Part shown: positions 44,770-53,638 of the stretch, piece after piece
Layout of the letters: the number at the start of each line of letters is the position of its first letter
Position numbering within the stretch: position 1 is the first letter of the stretch
Assembly: GCA_943788615.1 (NCBI GenBank)
Contig: CALSQY010000001.1
Location: forward strand, 744,001 to 808,000
DNA: 64,000 nucleotides
Source of the DNA: UBA4465 sp002292365
GTDB taxonomy: Bacteria > Bacteroidota > Bacteroidia > Cytophagales > Cyclobacteriaceae
Direction of reading: 5' to 3'
The notes under the pieces: model-generated
Told to the model about the DNA's origin: nothing
The model's input: the letters and a program-made list of their open reading frames with translations, nothing else
The model's database searches: none
Program-made: the position numbers and the translations under genes

Positions 44770-45266
44770 ATAGCATTGGGAAGTACCACCGACAGGGCTT
44801 CAGATGTTTATTTAGGGAATATGGGATGCTTAAAAAGGGGTAACATCGCGACGAATATCACCAATGCGTCGAATCTCCATACACTTGAGAATTCATCAGA
44901 TCGGAAGTTTTGGTAACGCTATTTCCTGCATAATAAATTAAACAGGGAATGATTTCAGACAAATGGGCAGATATTTCCGATGATGTATGCAATATCTATT
45001 CTATTTGGAGGCCCACAGACCTTATGGCTTTGAAGAGGCGCTGGAGGCATCAGGAGTTCATTAAAAAAAAGATTATTTTATTGGAAAAGCTACGAAATCT
45101 GATCATTTGTCACGTTTTTTTTTCTAACACCACACTTAAAAGATAGAAAAGGTTATCAGGATATTGATATTTTAATGGCTGATTACGTTGTTAGTATTTT
45201 ACTTTTCTGAATAAAATCAATAATATTGCTAATAGCTATCTATTACTATTAAACATATCATAAATT
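44770..45266. other. Gene-poor stretch with probable coding debris
   Basis: No convincing gene lies in these 497 bp. A 65-codon open frame at 44949-45146 has an unnatural composition (WRPTDLMALKRRWRHQEF). The overlapping plus-one frame reads more naturally (YLEAHRPYGFEEALEASGV, then DYFIGKATKSDHLSRFF) but is broken by stops near 44975 and 45063. This suggests a decayed gene that I cannot name. The last 120 bp before the GH16 gene are very AT-rich and probably hold its promoter. Confidence 0.4.
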
Positions 45267-46262
45267 TTGAATATAAAACTACTAAAGTACATACAAATAT
45301 TGAGCGTAAGTTGTACCCTTATTTTAATCAATAATTGTAGTAGCAATGATATGGACCCCATAGCGATTGACAAGGATGAGACTCCTTCAGATCTCATCCT
45401 TTTAGATCTGGATGAAGATGGTATAATAAATGAGGCAGATAGTTGCGAAAAAACACCTTTTGGGGCCATAGTAGATGCTTCTGGGTGCCGTATTATAAAT
45501 GAATACGATTCAAATTATTTTTTAGTTTGGCAAGATGAATTTTCAGATGAGGGTGCCTTAGATATTTCTAAATGGCATCATCAAACAATACCTCCTAATA
45601 ATGGCAGCTGGTTCAATGGAGAAAAACAGCATTATACAGATAGAATTACAAACTCTTATGTGAGCGATGATATCTTGGTAATAAAGGCCATTAAGGAAAG
45701 CTATGAGATTGATGGCTCGACACAGAATTACACCTCTGCCAGACTAAATTCTAAATTTTCTTTTAGATACGGGCGTATTGATGTGAGAGCAAAATTACCA
45801 GGATCTGCCGGGACATGGCCGGCCATTTGGACTTTGGGGACCAACATTAATGAAATTGGAAACTATTTTGGGAGTACTTATGGGAATGTGGGTTGGCCCA
45901 GTTGTGGTGAAATCGATATTATGGAACAAAATGGCTGGGACAAGACTGAACTCATTGGGCATTTTCATTGGGGGCATACAAGCACAGGTGAATATGCAAG
46001 TTATGGTAACACAGCCATTATAGAAGATGCAATGGATGAATTTCATATTTATTCATTGGAATGGACCGAAGGTCAACTTAAAGTATTACTCGATAATAAA
46101 GTATTTTTAACAATGAATAATACGGCTTCAATACCTTATGACAACCCACATTATATTTTACTTAATATAGCTATGGGTGGAAATTTAGGTGGAGCCATTG
46201 AGGCAGACTTTTCTAGTGATTCAATGCAAGTTGATTATGTCAGGGTATATGAGATGGAGTAA
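45267..46262 (+). CDS. GH16 family endo-beta-1,3-glucanase (laminarinase-like) lipoprotein
   Basis: The 331-residue enzyme starts at TTG 45267 with a lipoprotein signal (LILINNC, Cys24). It is followed by a short acidic linker holding one thrombospondin type 3-like, calcium-binding repeat (DLDEDGIINEADSC, about 47-60). The GH16 jelly-roll domain runs from about 83 to 330, with catalytic GEIDIME: Glu215 as nucleophile, Asp217 and Glu220 as acid/base. WPAIWTLG and the FHWG segment fit laminarinases acting on beta-1,3-glucans such as algal laminarin. Surface location suits polysaccharide foraging, yet no SusC/SusD pair or other glycoside hydrolase is adjacent. Confidence 0.9.
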   Translation: MNIKLLKYIQILSVSCTLILINNCSSNDMDPIAIDKDETPSDLILLDLDEDGIINEADSCEKTPFGAIVDASGCRIINEYDSNYFLVWQDEFSDEGALDISKWHHQTIPPNNGSWFNGEKQHYTDRITNSYVSDDILVIKAIKESYEIDGSTQNYTSARLNSKFSFRYGRIDVRAKLPGSAGTWPAIWTLGTNINEIGNYFGSTYGNVGWPSCGEIDIMEQNGWDKTELIGHFHWGHTSTGEYASYGNTAIIEDAMDEFHIYSLEWTEGQLKVLLDNKVFLTMNNTASIPYDNPHYILLNIAMGGNLGGAIEADFSSDSMQVDYVRVYEME

Positions 46263-46503
46263 ACCTCATCTTAAACAATCCTATAGCCTTAGTTACTAAT
46301 TTTAAGCTAGAAGAAAATTTCATGAACTCCGATAGGTATTTAATTGCTGAATGATTTTTGAGATATTTGGATTTAAAGCTGTCATCCTACTTCAAACCAA
46401 ACATTTATTGACAAAAAGATTTCGATCGATATAAAAGCTTAAGAAATCTTTGAGATTTTAATCTGAAAACAAAATGGTTGTACCTATTATTGGTAACCAT
46501 AAA

Positions 46504-46538
46504 TAAAAAAGCCCCAATACTAATGATACTAGGGTTTT
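46504..46538 (-). terminator. Candidate terminator after tRNA-Ser
   Basis: AAAAA-G-CCC on the left and GGGTTTTT on the right pair with one bulged G around a 17-18-base loop, just past the tRNA 3' end, with T-rich sequence following on the minus strand. The stem is AT-heavy, so strength is uncertain. Confidence 0.42.
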
Positions 46539-46541
46539 TAT

Positions 46542-46627
46542 GCAGAGGAGGAGGGATTCGAACCCCCGGTACCTTTCGGTACGCCGGTTTTCAAGACCGG
46601 TGCATTCGACCACTCTGCCACTCCTCT
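46542..46627 (-). tRNA. tRNA-Ser (anticodon UGA)
   Basis: On the minus strand the acceptor arms AGAGGAG (46621-46627) and CTCCTCT (46543-46549) pair fully, with discriminator G at 46542. The anticodon stem ACCGG/CCGG- encloses a loop reading CTTGAAA, giving anticodon TGA. A long variable arm (GTACCGAAAGGTAC) is present, as expected of class II serine tRNAs, followed by the T arm GGGGGTTCGAATCCCTC. CCA is not encoded. It reads UCA/UCG-type serine codons. Confidence 0.96.
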
Positions 46628-46656
46628 GTGCATTTTGCACCTTAAAAATCGGTTGG

Positions 46657-46686
46657 CAAAATTAATCTATCTTTTAAACTAATCAA
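46657..46686 (-). promoter_or_regulatory. Promoter of tRNA-Ser
   Basis: On the minus strand TTG (46684-46686) is followed after exactly 19 bp by TAATTTTG (46657-46664), a full match to the Bacteroidota sigma-A pattern TTG-N19-21-TAnnTTTG. It lies 29 bp upstream of the mature tRNA 5' end. A small palindrome GTGCA-TTT-TGCAC (46628-46640) lies in the 5' leader to be trimmed by RNase P. Confidence 0.62.
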
Positions 46687-46787
46687 GCGAACGAGGTAAT
46701 TTTATCTGACTTGCATTTAAAATAAATCATATTACAAAAAAAATTAAATACAGGATATTCTCAAAAAGGAATCTGTAATTTTAGCCT

Positions 46788-48056
46788 ATGTTTCAAGATA
46801 CCGCACCCCTCGCCGAACGCATGCGACCCAAAAGCTTGTCCGAAATCATTGGGCAATGGCATTTGGTAGGCGATGAGGGCATACTTCGTAAGGCCATTAT
46901 TTCGGGTCGAATACCTTCTATTATTTTTTGGGGACCTCCAGGAACAGGGAAGACCACGTTAGCCAATATCATCGCCAATGAGGTAAAAGTGCCCTTTCAT
47001 GTAATTAGCGCGATCAGCGCAGGTGTCAAGGACGTAAGAGAGATGATTGCGAAGGTGAGTCCGGGTCATAAAAACATTTTATTCATTGATGAGATCCATC
47101 GGTTCAATAAAACTCAACAAGATGCTTTGTTGGGTGCAGTGGAGAAGGGAAAGATTACTTTGATCGGTGCCACTACCGAAAACCCCAGTTTTGAAGTCAA
47201 TGCAGCACTTTTGTCTAGAGCCCAAGTTTACCGGCTCAATCCCTTGACATCTGACGAACTCAGTGACATCATGATGCAGGCCATTGAGAAGGACAATACC
47301 CTAAAAAATTATAAGATTACCATTAAACAAACCCAGGCGATTCTCAATCTTTCAGGCGGTGATGCACGCAAATTATTGAACCTCTTAGAGCAAGTGGTTA
47401 CCAGTCAAAAATCTAATAAGGCAGTTGTCACAGATGCCTTAGTTATAGAGGTGGCACAAAAAAAAATAGTTTTATATGATAAAAAAGGGGAGATGCATTA
47501 TGATATCGTTTCAGCTTTTATCAAATCCATCAGGGGTAGCGATCCCAACGCAGCGGTATATTATTTGGCCCGAATGATCGAAGGAGGTGAGGAGGTCAAA
47601 TTCATCGCAAGGCGACTGGTGATTTTGGCCGCTGAAGATATAGGCAATGCCAATCCAACGGCTTTGGTGATAGCTACCAGCGCCTTTCAAGCAGTGAGCT
47701 TCATCGGTTATCCAGAATCTAGTATTATTTTGGCCCAATGCGTCACTTATTTGGCGAGTTCACCCAAGAGTAATGCCAGTTATAATGCAATTAATGAGGC
47801 ACAAGCAGAAGTGGGGAGGACGGGTGATTTACCGGTACCCATGGCATTACGAAATGCACCTACACAATGGATGAAAACAGAAAGCTCAGGTAAAGGATAC
47901 CAATATGCGCATGATCATCCTGGAAATTTCATTTCATCAGAATTTTTACCGGACGTAATCGCTGGAACGAAATTTTATGATCCAGGAAAGAATCCTCGAG
48001 AAGAGGAATTACGGAAGCAATTGAGAGTTAAATGGAAGGAGAAGTATGGGTATTGA
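46788..48056 (+). CDS. rarA: Replication-associated recombination protein A (RarA/MgsA)
   Basis: The 422-residue clamp-loader-like AAA+ ATPase acts at stalled replication forks. It begins with the family's PLAERMRPKSLSEIIGQ and has Walker A GPPGTGKTT (49-57), Walker B ILFIDEIHRF (97-106), the sensor GATTENPSFEVN, and the C-terminal tetramerisation domain with SFIKSIRGSDPNAAVYYLARM and AAEDIGNANP. Length is usual for RarA. It follows the tRNA gene on the opposite strand and is 211 bp upstream of the iron importer operon; nothing links it functionally to either neighbour. Confidence 0.96.
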   Translation: MFQDTAPLAERMRPKSLSEIIGQWHLVGDEGILRKAIISGRIPSIIFWGPPGTGKTTLANIIANEVKVPFHVISAISAGVKDVREMIAKVSPGHKNILFIDEIHRFNKTQQDALLGAVEKGKITLIGATTENPSFEVNAALLSRAQVYRLNPLTSDELSDIMMQAIEKDNTLKNYKITIKQTQAILNLSGGDARKLLNLLEQVVTSQKSNKAVVTDALVIEVAQKKIVLYDKKGEMHYDIVSAFIKSIRGSDPNAAVYYLARMIEGGEEVKFIARRLVILAAEDIGNANPTALVIATSAFQAVSFIGYPESSIILAQCVTYLASSPKSNASYNAINEAQAEVGRTGDLPVPMALRNAPTQWMKTESSGKGYQYAHDHPGNFISSEFLPDVIAGTKFYDPGKNPREEELRKQLRVKWKEKYGY

Positions 48057-48135
48057 AAGGGAGTGATCTCAATGAAAGGTTTACACAGGTCATCGTAGGG
48101 ATTTAAAAGTCTATAAATCTCATTATTTCTAGTGA

Positions 48136-48147
48136 TAGCGATCGCTA
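48136..48147. promoter_or_regulatory. 12-bp perfect palindrome upstream of the iron importer
   Basis: TAGCGATCGCTA is a perfect palindrome, with partial symmetry extending further out on both sides. It lies 10 bp upstream of the -33 box of the presumed fbpA promoter. Its position suits an activator or metal-dependent regulator, but it does not match the Fur consensus. Confidence 0.4.
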
Positions 48148-48152
48148 GTAAT

Positions 48153-48188
48153 GGGTATTGTCTACCCTAATAATGTTTGCTATTTTTG
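48153..48188 (+). promoter_or_regulatory. Promoter of the Fe(III) importer with overlapping inverted repeat
   Basis: TTG (48158-48160), 20-bp spacer, and TATTTTTG (48181-48188) fully match the Bacteroidota pattern. The inverted repeat GGGTA-TTGTC-TACCC (48153-48167) encloses the -33 TTG, where a bound repressor would block sigma contact. The leader to the ATG at 48268 would be about 75 nt. Confidence 0.55.
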
Positions 48189-48267
48189 TAATATGATGAC
48201 TAGGTCTGTTAGAAGAAAAAAACAGATACTTCTACTCATCTAACAAAGTGACTTTTTAAGATTTATC

Positions 48268-49314
48268 ATGAATAAATATTTAATTGCCCTTGTCCATATT
48301 GGATGCTTTCTTTTCACTTCATGCATGCCTCAATCTAATAAAGAGAAGGCTCAAGGGCAGCAACAAGAAGTCAATGTATACACGCACAGGCATTATGCAC
48401 CTGATCAAGAACTATTTACTCAATTTGAAAAGGAATTTGGAATCAAGGTCAATGTAGTCAATGCGAGTGCTGATGAATTGATGCTTAAAATGGAAAATGA
48501 AGGAGCACAATCTCCAGCAGATGTGTTGATTACCGTTGACGCAGGGCGTTTGCAGAGAGCTAAGGAAAAAGACCTTTTGCAAATAATCAATTCTGAGGTA
48601 TTGACCAATAATGTACCTGATCATCTACGTGATATAGATGGGCATTGGTTTGGCTTGACTAAACGTAGCCGAGTCATCGTTTATGCAAAAGATCGAGTCA
48701 CTAAAGATCAATTATCCACTTATGAAGCGCTTACTGAGGATCAATGGATGGGGAAGATACTCATACGTTCTTCAGGTAATATTTATAATCAGTCTTTAAT
48801 GGCTTCCATGATTGCCAATCTTGGTGAAGAAGTGGCTGCACAATGGGCCGCAGGCATACTCAAAAATATGGCAAGATCACCCAAGGGAAGTGACCGTGAT
48901 CAAATGAAGGCTGTAGCAGCTGGCTTGGGGGACCTTGCGATTGTGAATACCTATTATGTGGGTAAACTACTTACTTCTCCAGATTCTCTGGAGCGTGAGG
49001 TAGGTCAGCAGATGGGGATTTTTTTCCCAAATCAAGAAGGACGAGGAACACATATCAATGTGAGTGGTGCTGGTGTAGCGAAGTATGCACCAAATAAGGC
49101 CAATGCGATCAAATTCATTGAGTTTTTGTCAAGTGAGGCTGCCCAGGAAACATTTTCCTCTTCCAATTTTGAATATCCGGTAAACCCCAAGGTAAAAATA
49201 TCTCCTTTACTTCAGTCATGGGGCACTTTTAAAGAAGATAAGTTGTCATTGTCTACCCTGGGAGTACTGAATAAATCAGCCGTATTGTTATTTGATCAAG
49301 TAGGCTGGAAATAA
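48268..49314 (+). CDS. fbpA: Fe(III) ABC transporter substrate-binding lipoprotein
   Basis: The 348-residue protein has a lipoprotein signal ending FLFTSC (Cys19) and belongs to the FbpA/FutA ferric-binding family. The opening NVYTHRHYAPDQELFTQFE (from residue 36) contains the YxxRHY-type iron-site residues Tyr38, His42 and Tyr43. The iron-binding tyrosine pair lies in IVNTYYVGK (Tyr229, Tyr230). It would capture ferric iron in the periplasm and pass it to the permease encoded next. A promoter and two palindromes lie upstream. A 239-bp gap with several hairpins separates it from the permease gene, which may allow excess binding protein. Confidence 0.9.
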   Translation: MNKYLIALVHIGCFLFTSCMPQSNKEKAQGQQQEVNVYTHRHYAPDQELFTQFEKEFGIKVNVVNASADELMLKMENEGAQSPADVLITVDAGRLQRAKEKDLLQIINSEVLTNNVPDHLRDIDGHWFGLTKRSRVIVYAKDRVTKDQLSTYEALTEDQWMGKILIRSSGNIYNQSLMASMIANLGEEVAAQWAAGILKNMARSPKGSDRDQMKAVAAGLGDLAIVNTYYVGKLLTSPDSLEREVGQQMGIFFPNQEGRGTHINVSGAGVAKYAPNKANAIKFIEFLSSEAAQETFSSSNFEYPVNPKVKISPLLQSWGTFKEDKLSLSTLGVLNKSAVLLFDQVGWK

Positions 49315-49333
49315 AAAATAAATAGTTGAGCAA

Positions 49334-49452
49334 GATGCGTTCAGAACGCGTAATATGATCGCATCGAGGTTTAGGGACCATGGCTGTGGAAAGTATGATA
49401 AGGGCATCTAAATCTCCCCTTCTCTATTTTATTCAAGAGCTATCGAATAGCT
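49334..49452. repeat. Hairpin-rich spacer between fbpA and fbpB
   Basis: Three perfect short inverted repeats occur: GATGCG (49334-49339) with CGCATC (49360-49365); GCGTT-CAG-AACGC (49337-49349), which overlaps and competes with the first; and AGCTAT-CGA-ATAGCT (49438-49452) followed by TTTT. They could slow transcription or protect the upstream mRNA. No gene is seen in this 239-bp gap. Confidence 0.4.
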
Positions 49453-49553
49453 TTTACAAAAAATTCATTAGGCAGACTTCAATTATATTTACAAATAATT
49501 ATTTAAGTTTTTTCATATCCTTTTTCACGCAGGCCCATTAAGCCAGATACTTC

Positions 49554-51188
49554 TTGTTCTCATCTTTCTACCATAACGCTAAAATTGACAAGAAGTGGTC
49601 TTTACTGACCATCTCCATCGTGTTATTATTAGGGGCTCCTTTAATGACCATTCTACTGAAATTATTCAGTGGACCGGGTGAAAGTTGGGCACACATCAAG
49701 GAATATTTACTCTTAGATTATCTTTTCAATTCTCTATTCTTAATGTTTGCTTGCAGTATTTTCACTCTAATTTTAGGAGTTATACCTGCGTGGCTCGTAT
49801 CTGCTTACAGCTTCCCTTTCAGAAAGTTATTGCAGTGGTTGCTTATCTTACCTTTGGCTTTCCCCAATTATCTCACTGCCTACGCTTATGCTGGGTTATT
49901 TAATTATTCGGGAATTTATGAGCGTTTGATGGTTCAAATATTCAATTTAGATCATGTTTCACATATAGATATTATGGGGATTTGGGGTTTGGCATGGGTC
50001 ATGAGTTTTTCACTTTACCCCTATGTTTACATTTCTGCTAGAAGTTTTTTTTCTCACCAATCGCATAGGCAAATGAGTGCGGCTAGGGTATTGGGAGCAG
50101 GTTGGTTTAAGGCTTTTTATTCAATTGTGCTGCCCTTGGCAAGGCCAGCGCTCGTCGGTGGTTTACTACTCGTAGTGATGGAAGTTTTGGGCGATTATGG
50201 ATCGGCTTATTATTATGGGGTCAGTACCTATACTACTGCTATTTTCAGGTCTTGGTTTGCCCTTGAAGAACCCGAAACGGCCGTATATTTGTCTGCTCAG
50301 CTCTGTATGTTCATTCTTTTTTTGATTGTGACGGAGCGCAGTCTTCGGGGGGAGAAAAATTATCAGTTTAACAGTGAGGGTAGTCAAGAGCTTATTAAAA
50401 AAACATCTAAATTTCATATTCAGGTCATATATATGCTGGTAACCATCATTCCCATTTTATTGGGTTTTATATTACCTTTAATTCAGATGATATATTGGGC
50501 TTTTATTACGTTTCATGGGGTTTGGTCAACCTCATTCTTATCTATTGTTTGGTCAAGTTTCTATATTTCTATGATTACTGGATTCATCTGTATTTGTATC
50601 TCTTTCTTTCTGATTTATGCGGCAAAATGGAGTCGATCTCTTATTATTCAACGATTAAGTACCTTACCCGTCCTCGGTTATGCAGTTCCTGGTGTAGTGA
50701 TTGCCGTAGGGATCATGATCCCTACATTAATTTTTGATAAATGGTTGGTAAATATGACTCAGTATTATTTAAACTGGTCGATGGGATTCTTAATTAATGG
50801 AACTATTATAGGCCTAATTTTTGCCTATTCAGTGAGGTTCCTAGCGGTGTCGTATCATCCCATCGAAGCTAGTATACAAAAAACAGGTATGCGATTTGAG
50901 CAAGCGGCACAAATGTTGGGAGTCCAGCGATGGAAAAGGATGTTACAAATCAATATACCTCTCAATAAGCTGGGACTCTTGAGCGGTGCTTTGTTGGTTT
51001 TCGTAGATACCATGAAGGAATTACCACTGACCCTTTTGCTTAAACCCTATGGTATCATGACGCTTTCTGTGAAGGCATTTGAATATGCAAGTGATGAACG
51101 TATCGCAGAAACGGCCTTGCCTGCCTTATTTATTATCATGACCGGATTAATCCCGATATTTCTCTTAAATCGAATGATGAACGCATGA
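49554..51188 (+). CDS. fbpB: Fe(III) ABC transporter permease
   Basis: The 544-residue protein has about twelve membrane helices arranged as two fused permease halves, as in FbpB/SfuB iron permeases. Each half has the EAA-type loop: 'QMSAARVLGAGWFKAFYSIVLP' (split here for its length: QMSAARVLGAG, then FYSIVLPLARPA) and FEQAAQMLGVQRWKRM followed by INIPLNK. These loops contact the ATPase. The TTG at 49554 is the most upstream plausible start; a true start slightly downstream cannot be ruled out because no ATG precedes helix 1. Its end overlaps the ATPase gene by four bases (ATGA). Confidence 0.9.
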   Translation: MFSSFYHNAKIDKKWSLLTISIVLLLGAPLMTILLKLFSGPGESWAHIKEYLLLDYLFNSLFLMFACSIFTLILGVIPAWLVSAYSFPFRKLLQWLLILPLAFPNYLTAYAYAGLFNYSGIYERLMVQIFNLDHVSHIDIMGIWGLAWVMSFSLYPYVYISARSFFSHQSHRQMSAARVLGAGWFKAFYSIVLPLARPALVGGLLLVVMEVLGDYGSAYYYGVSTYTTAIFRSWFALEEPETAVYLSAQLCMFILFLIVTERSLRGEKNYQFNSEGSQELIKKTSKFHIQVIYMLVTIIPILLGFILPLIQMIYWAFITFHGVWSTSFLSIVWSSFYISMITGFICICISFFLIYAAKWSRSLIIQRLSTLPVLGYAVPGVVIAVGIMIPTLIFDKWLVNMTQYYLNWSMGFLINGTIIGLIFAYSVRFLAVSYHPIEASIQKTGMRFEQAAQMLGVQRWKRMLQINIPLNKLGLLSGALLVFVDTMKELPLTLLLKPYGIMTLSVKAFEYASDERIAETALPALFIIMTGLIPIFLLNRMMNA

Positions 51189-52201
51189 CTGTACTCAATA
51201 TTCAGGGAGTTACTAAAAGTTATACATTGGATCGAAAGTTTGTGCTATCCAATTTAGATTTCACCTTAGAAAAGGGAGATATTTGTGCTTTCATAGGTGA
51301 AAGCGGGACGGGGAAAAGTACCTTATTAAGGCTTATTGCTGGACTAGAGACAAGTGATTCAGGGACAATTATTCTCGAGGGTAAGACGGTTGAAAGCGCT
51401 AGCAAATTTGTAGCACCAGAGGATAGAGGCATCGGGTTTGTATTCCAGGACTTTGCCTTGTTTCCCCATATGAGCATAAAAAAGAATGTGGGTTATGGGT
51501 TAGCTAAATCCCAAGATAAGATAGCACGCGTATCAGAGGTATTGCGGATGGTAGGATTAGGGTCCCATGGAGATCGATATCCTCATGAACTTTCAGGAGG
51601 CGAACAGCAACGGATTGCCCTAGCCCGAGCTCTAGCACCCAATCCAACGTTGCTACTTCTTGATGAACCTTTTAGTAATTTAGATACTGCGCTGAAATCC
51701 CAGATTAGAAATGAGCTTTTTGAGATCATAAAAGCTACAGGCATCAGCTGCATATTCGTTACCCATGATGCACAAGATGCGATTTCATTAGCCCATAAAA
51801 TTGCCGTATTAGATCAAGGAAAAGTGATTCAAATGGGTACTCCCAAAGTACTTTTTGATCAACCCTTTACACCCGCTATTGCAAGATTTTTTGGAGAAAT
51901 CAATATTTTTAATCAAGAGGATTTTCAGCATTTTGATATAGAATTGGAAAAGGCTGACTTTTATGGGATTAGACCTGAGCATATAACCTACAGTCTGACA
52001 CCTGTGAAAAACAGTTATGCTGCAGTGATTATGGGAGAGACTTTCCATGGTTTATGGCGCAAGTACAGGATTAAGCTTTCTAGTCAAATTGAATTAGATT
52101 TGATGATAGATGCCCAAGTGCTGATCGAGCGTAAAGAGATTTTTATTACCTTAGATCCTGCCCACCTCTTGAGGTTCCAAAAAAAGAATTATAGTTTTTG
52201 A
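51185..52201 (+). CDS. fbpC: Fe(III) ABC transporter ATP-binding protein
   Basis: The 338-residue ATPase powers the iron permease. It has Walker A GESGTGKST (38-46), Q-loop VFQDFALFPH, signature LSGGEQQR (136-143), Walker B LLLLDEP (156-162), D-loop SNLD and the switch His in VTHDAQDA. The C-terminal ~110 residues form a TOBE-like regulatory region (YGIRPEHI), normal for FbpC/PotA-type subunits. The start overlaps the permease stop (ATGA), confirming a coupled operon. Some related systems carry thiamine or phosphonate, but the binding protein makes ferric iron most likely. Confidence 0.93.
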   Translation: MTVLNIQGVTKSYTLDRKFVLSNLDFTLEKGDICAFIGESGTGKSTLLRLIAGLETSDSGTIILEGKTVESASKFVAPEDRGIGFVFQDFALFPHMSIKKNVGYGLAKSQDKIARVSEVLRMVGLGSHGDRYPHELSGGEQQRIALARALAPNPTLLLLDEPFSNLDTALKSQIRNELFEIIKATGISCIFVTHDAQDAISLAHKIAVLDQGKVIQMGTPKVLFDQPFTPAIARFFGEINIFNQEDFQHFDIELEKADFYGIRPEHITYSLTPVKNSYAAVIMGETFHGLWRKYRIKLSSQIELDLMIDAQVLIERKEIFITLDPAHLLRFQKKNYSF

Positions 52202-52310
52202 TCAGATCTTTCGCCTAAGAAGCTTTTTTATTTTAGAGATTTTGAAATTCCAAGTTCGTGTATATTTACCTTTTCTTTATTTATAAAATTTACTTTAAAA
52301 TAATGCCTTT

Positions 52311-53540
52311 ATGGAGCAAATCATAGGCCCTTTTTCTCAAATGCTAACCTTCGAGCAAACCGCTTTAAAAGGGCCACTGCAGGTATCAGATATGGGTATC
52401 CTTGAAAATGCCGGAGTGCGTGTTGATTCGGGGGTTATTGTCGAAGTTGGCTCATTTGAGGGCTTGGTAAAAAATAATGTGAGCCTAAAGGTAATGGAGA
52501 TCAGCGGATCCCATGTTTTGATGCCGGGTTTGGTAGATTGCCATACCCATATGGTCTGGGCAGGCTCACGAGCGGCAGATTTTGAACGTCGCAATAGTGG
52601 GTTGAGTTACCAAGAAATTTTAGCCTCGGGAGGTGGTATATTGGATACGGTAAAATTGGTGGGGAATGCATCCAAAGGAAACCTTAAAGAGGATCTTCAC
52701 GAAAAGATATTGAGGCATCAGTATGATGGAGTGACCACCCAAGAAATCAAAAGTGGTTATGGCTTAGATGCTGAAAATGAATTGAAAATGTTGGAAGTGA
52801 TTCACGAGGTCAATAGGGAAGTAAAAGTAGATCTAATCCCTACTTTTTTGGGTGCTCATGTGTGTCCAAAAGGCTATGAACGGGCCGATTATTTGGACTA
52901 TTTATTGGCTGAGGTAGCACCAAAAGCGAAGTTATTGGCTGACCGTGCAGATGCTTTTATCGAAGCTGAGGCATTTCCAGTGCATTTGGCCAAGCCTTAT
53001 TTAATGGCCATGAAAAATTTGGGGTTTGATTTAACGTTGCATGCCGATCAATTCTCGAGCGGAGGCGCGGCATTGGCCATCCTAATGGGGGCAAAAAGTG
53101 CGGATCATTTGGAAGCAACTACCTCCAAGGATATTGCCTTATTCGGGACTTCCAATACAGTGGCCGTTGTCTTACCCGGCGCCTCTTTGGGTTTAGGTAT
53201 GGCTTTTGCGCCCACCCGAGCCTTATTAGATGCGGGTGCTTGCCTTGCGATTGCCTCGGACTGGAATCCTGGTTCTGCTCCTAATGGGGATTTGTTGGCA
53301 CAATGTGGCATTTTAGCCACGCATCAAAAATTGACTGCTGCGGAGACATTGTCTGGAATCACCTTTAGAGCAGCACAAGCACTTGGATTTACCGATAGAG
53401 GCAGATTAGCTCCTCAGCATTTATTTGATGCTATCGCTTTTCCTACCCATGATTACAGAGAGATTCTCTACCAACAGGGGACTTTGAAGCCTGATATACT
53501 TTGGAAAAAAGGAGATTTATTGATGAAAAGAACTACCTAA
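52311..53540 (+). CDS. hutI: Imidazolonepropionase
   Basis: HutI opens 4-imidazolone-5-propanoate to N-formimino-L-glutamate in histidine breakdown. The 409-residue amidohydrolase has the metal motif HTH (His78, His80, in VDCHTHMVWAGSR), the family segment FERRNSGLSYQEI, the DGVTTQEIKSGYGLD core, LHADQFSSGG with further metal His, and ASDWNPGSAPN with the catalytic Asp. Length is typical. hutH, hutU and hutG are not in the window, so the pathway genes are dispersed or incomplete. It is 60-100 bp upstream of a sodium/amino acid symporter on the same strand. Confidence 0.95.
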   Translation: MEQIIGPFSQMLTFEQTALKGPLQVSDMGILENAGVRVDSGVIVEVGSFEGLVKNNVSLKVMEISGSHVLMPGLVDCHTHMVWAGSRAADFERRNSGLSYQEILASGGGILDTVKLVGNASKGNLKEDLHEKILRHQYDGVTTQEIKSGYGLDAENELKMLEVIHEVNREVKVDLIPTFLGAHVCPKGYERADYLDYLLAEVAPKAKLLADRADAFIEAEAFPVHLAKPYLMAMKNLGFDLTLHADQFSSGGAALAILMGAKSADHLEATTSKDIALFGTSNTVAVVLPGASLGLGMAFAPTRALLDAGACLAIASDWNPGSAPNGDLLAQCGILATHQKLTAAETLSGITFRAAQALGFTDRGRLAPQHLFDAIAFPTHDYREILYQQGTLKPDILWKKGDLLMKRTT

Positions 53541-53638
53541 AATATTTTCTGTAAGCTTTCAGTAAAATCCCTTTATCAAACTTTGACTTTTATTTCTCAG
53601 TGAAAGGCCTATTTTTGTCTTGGTTCAAAAGGTACAGC

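Noticed and set aside
44949..45146. 65-codon open frame as a gene
   Set aside because: Unnatural residue composition, no recognisable motif, and another frame of the same DNA reads more like protein.
48136..48147. GCGATCGC core as a HIP1-type cyanobacterial repeat
   Set aside because: Only this one copy was noticed and the organism is Bacteroidota, so a local operator is the better reading.
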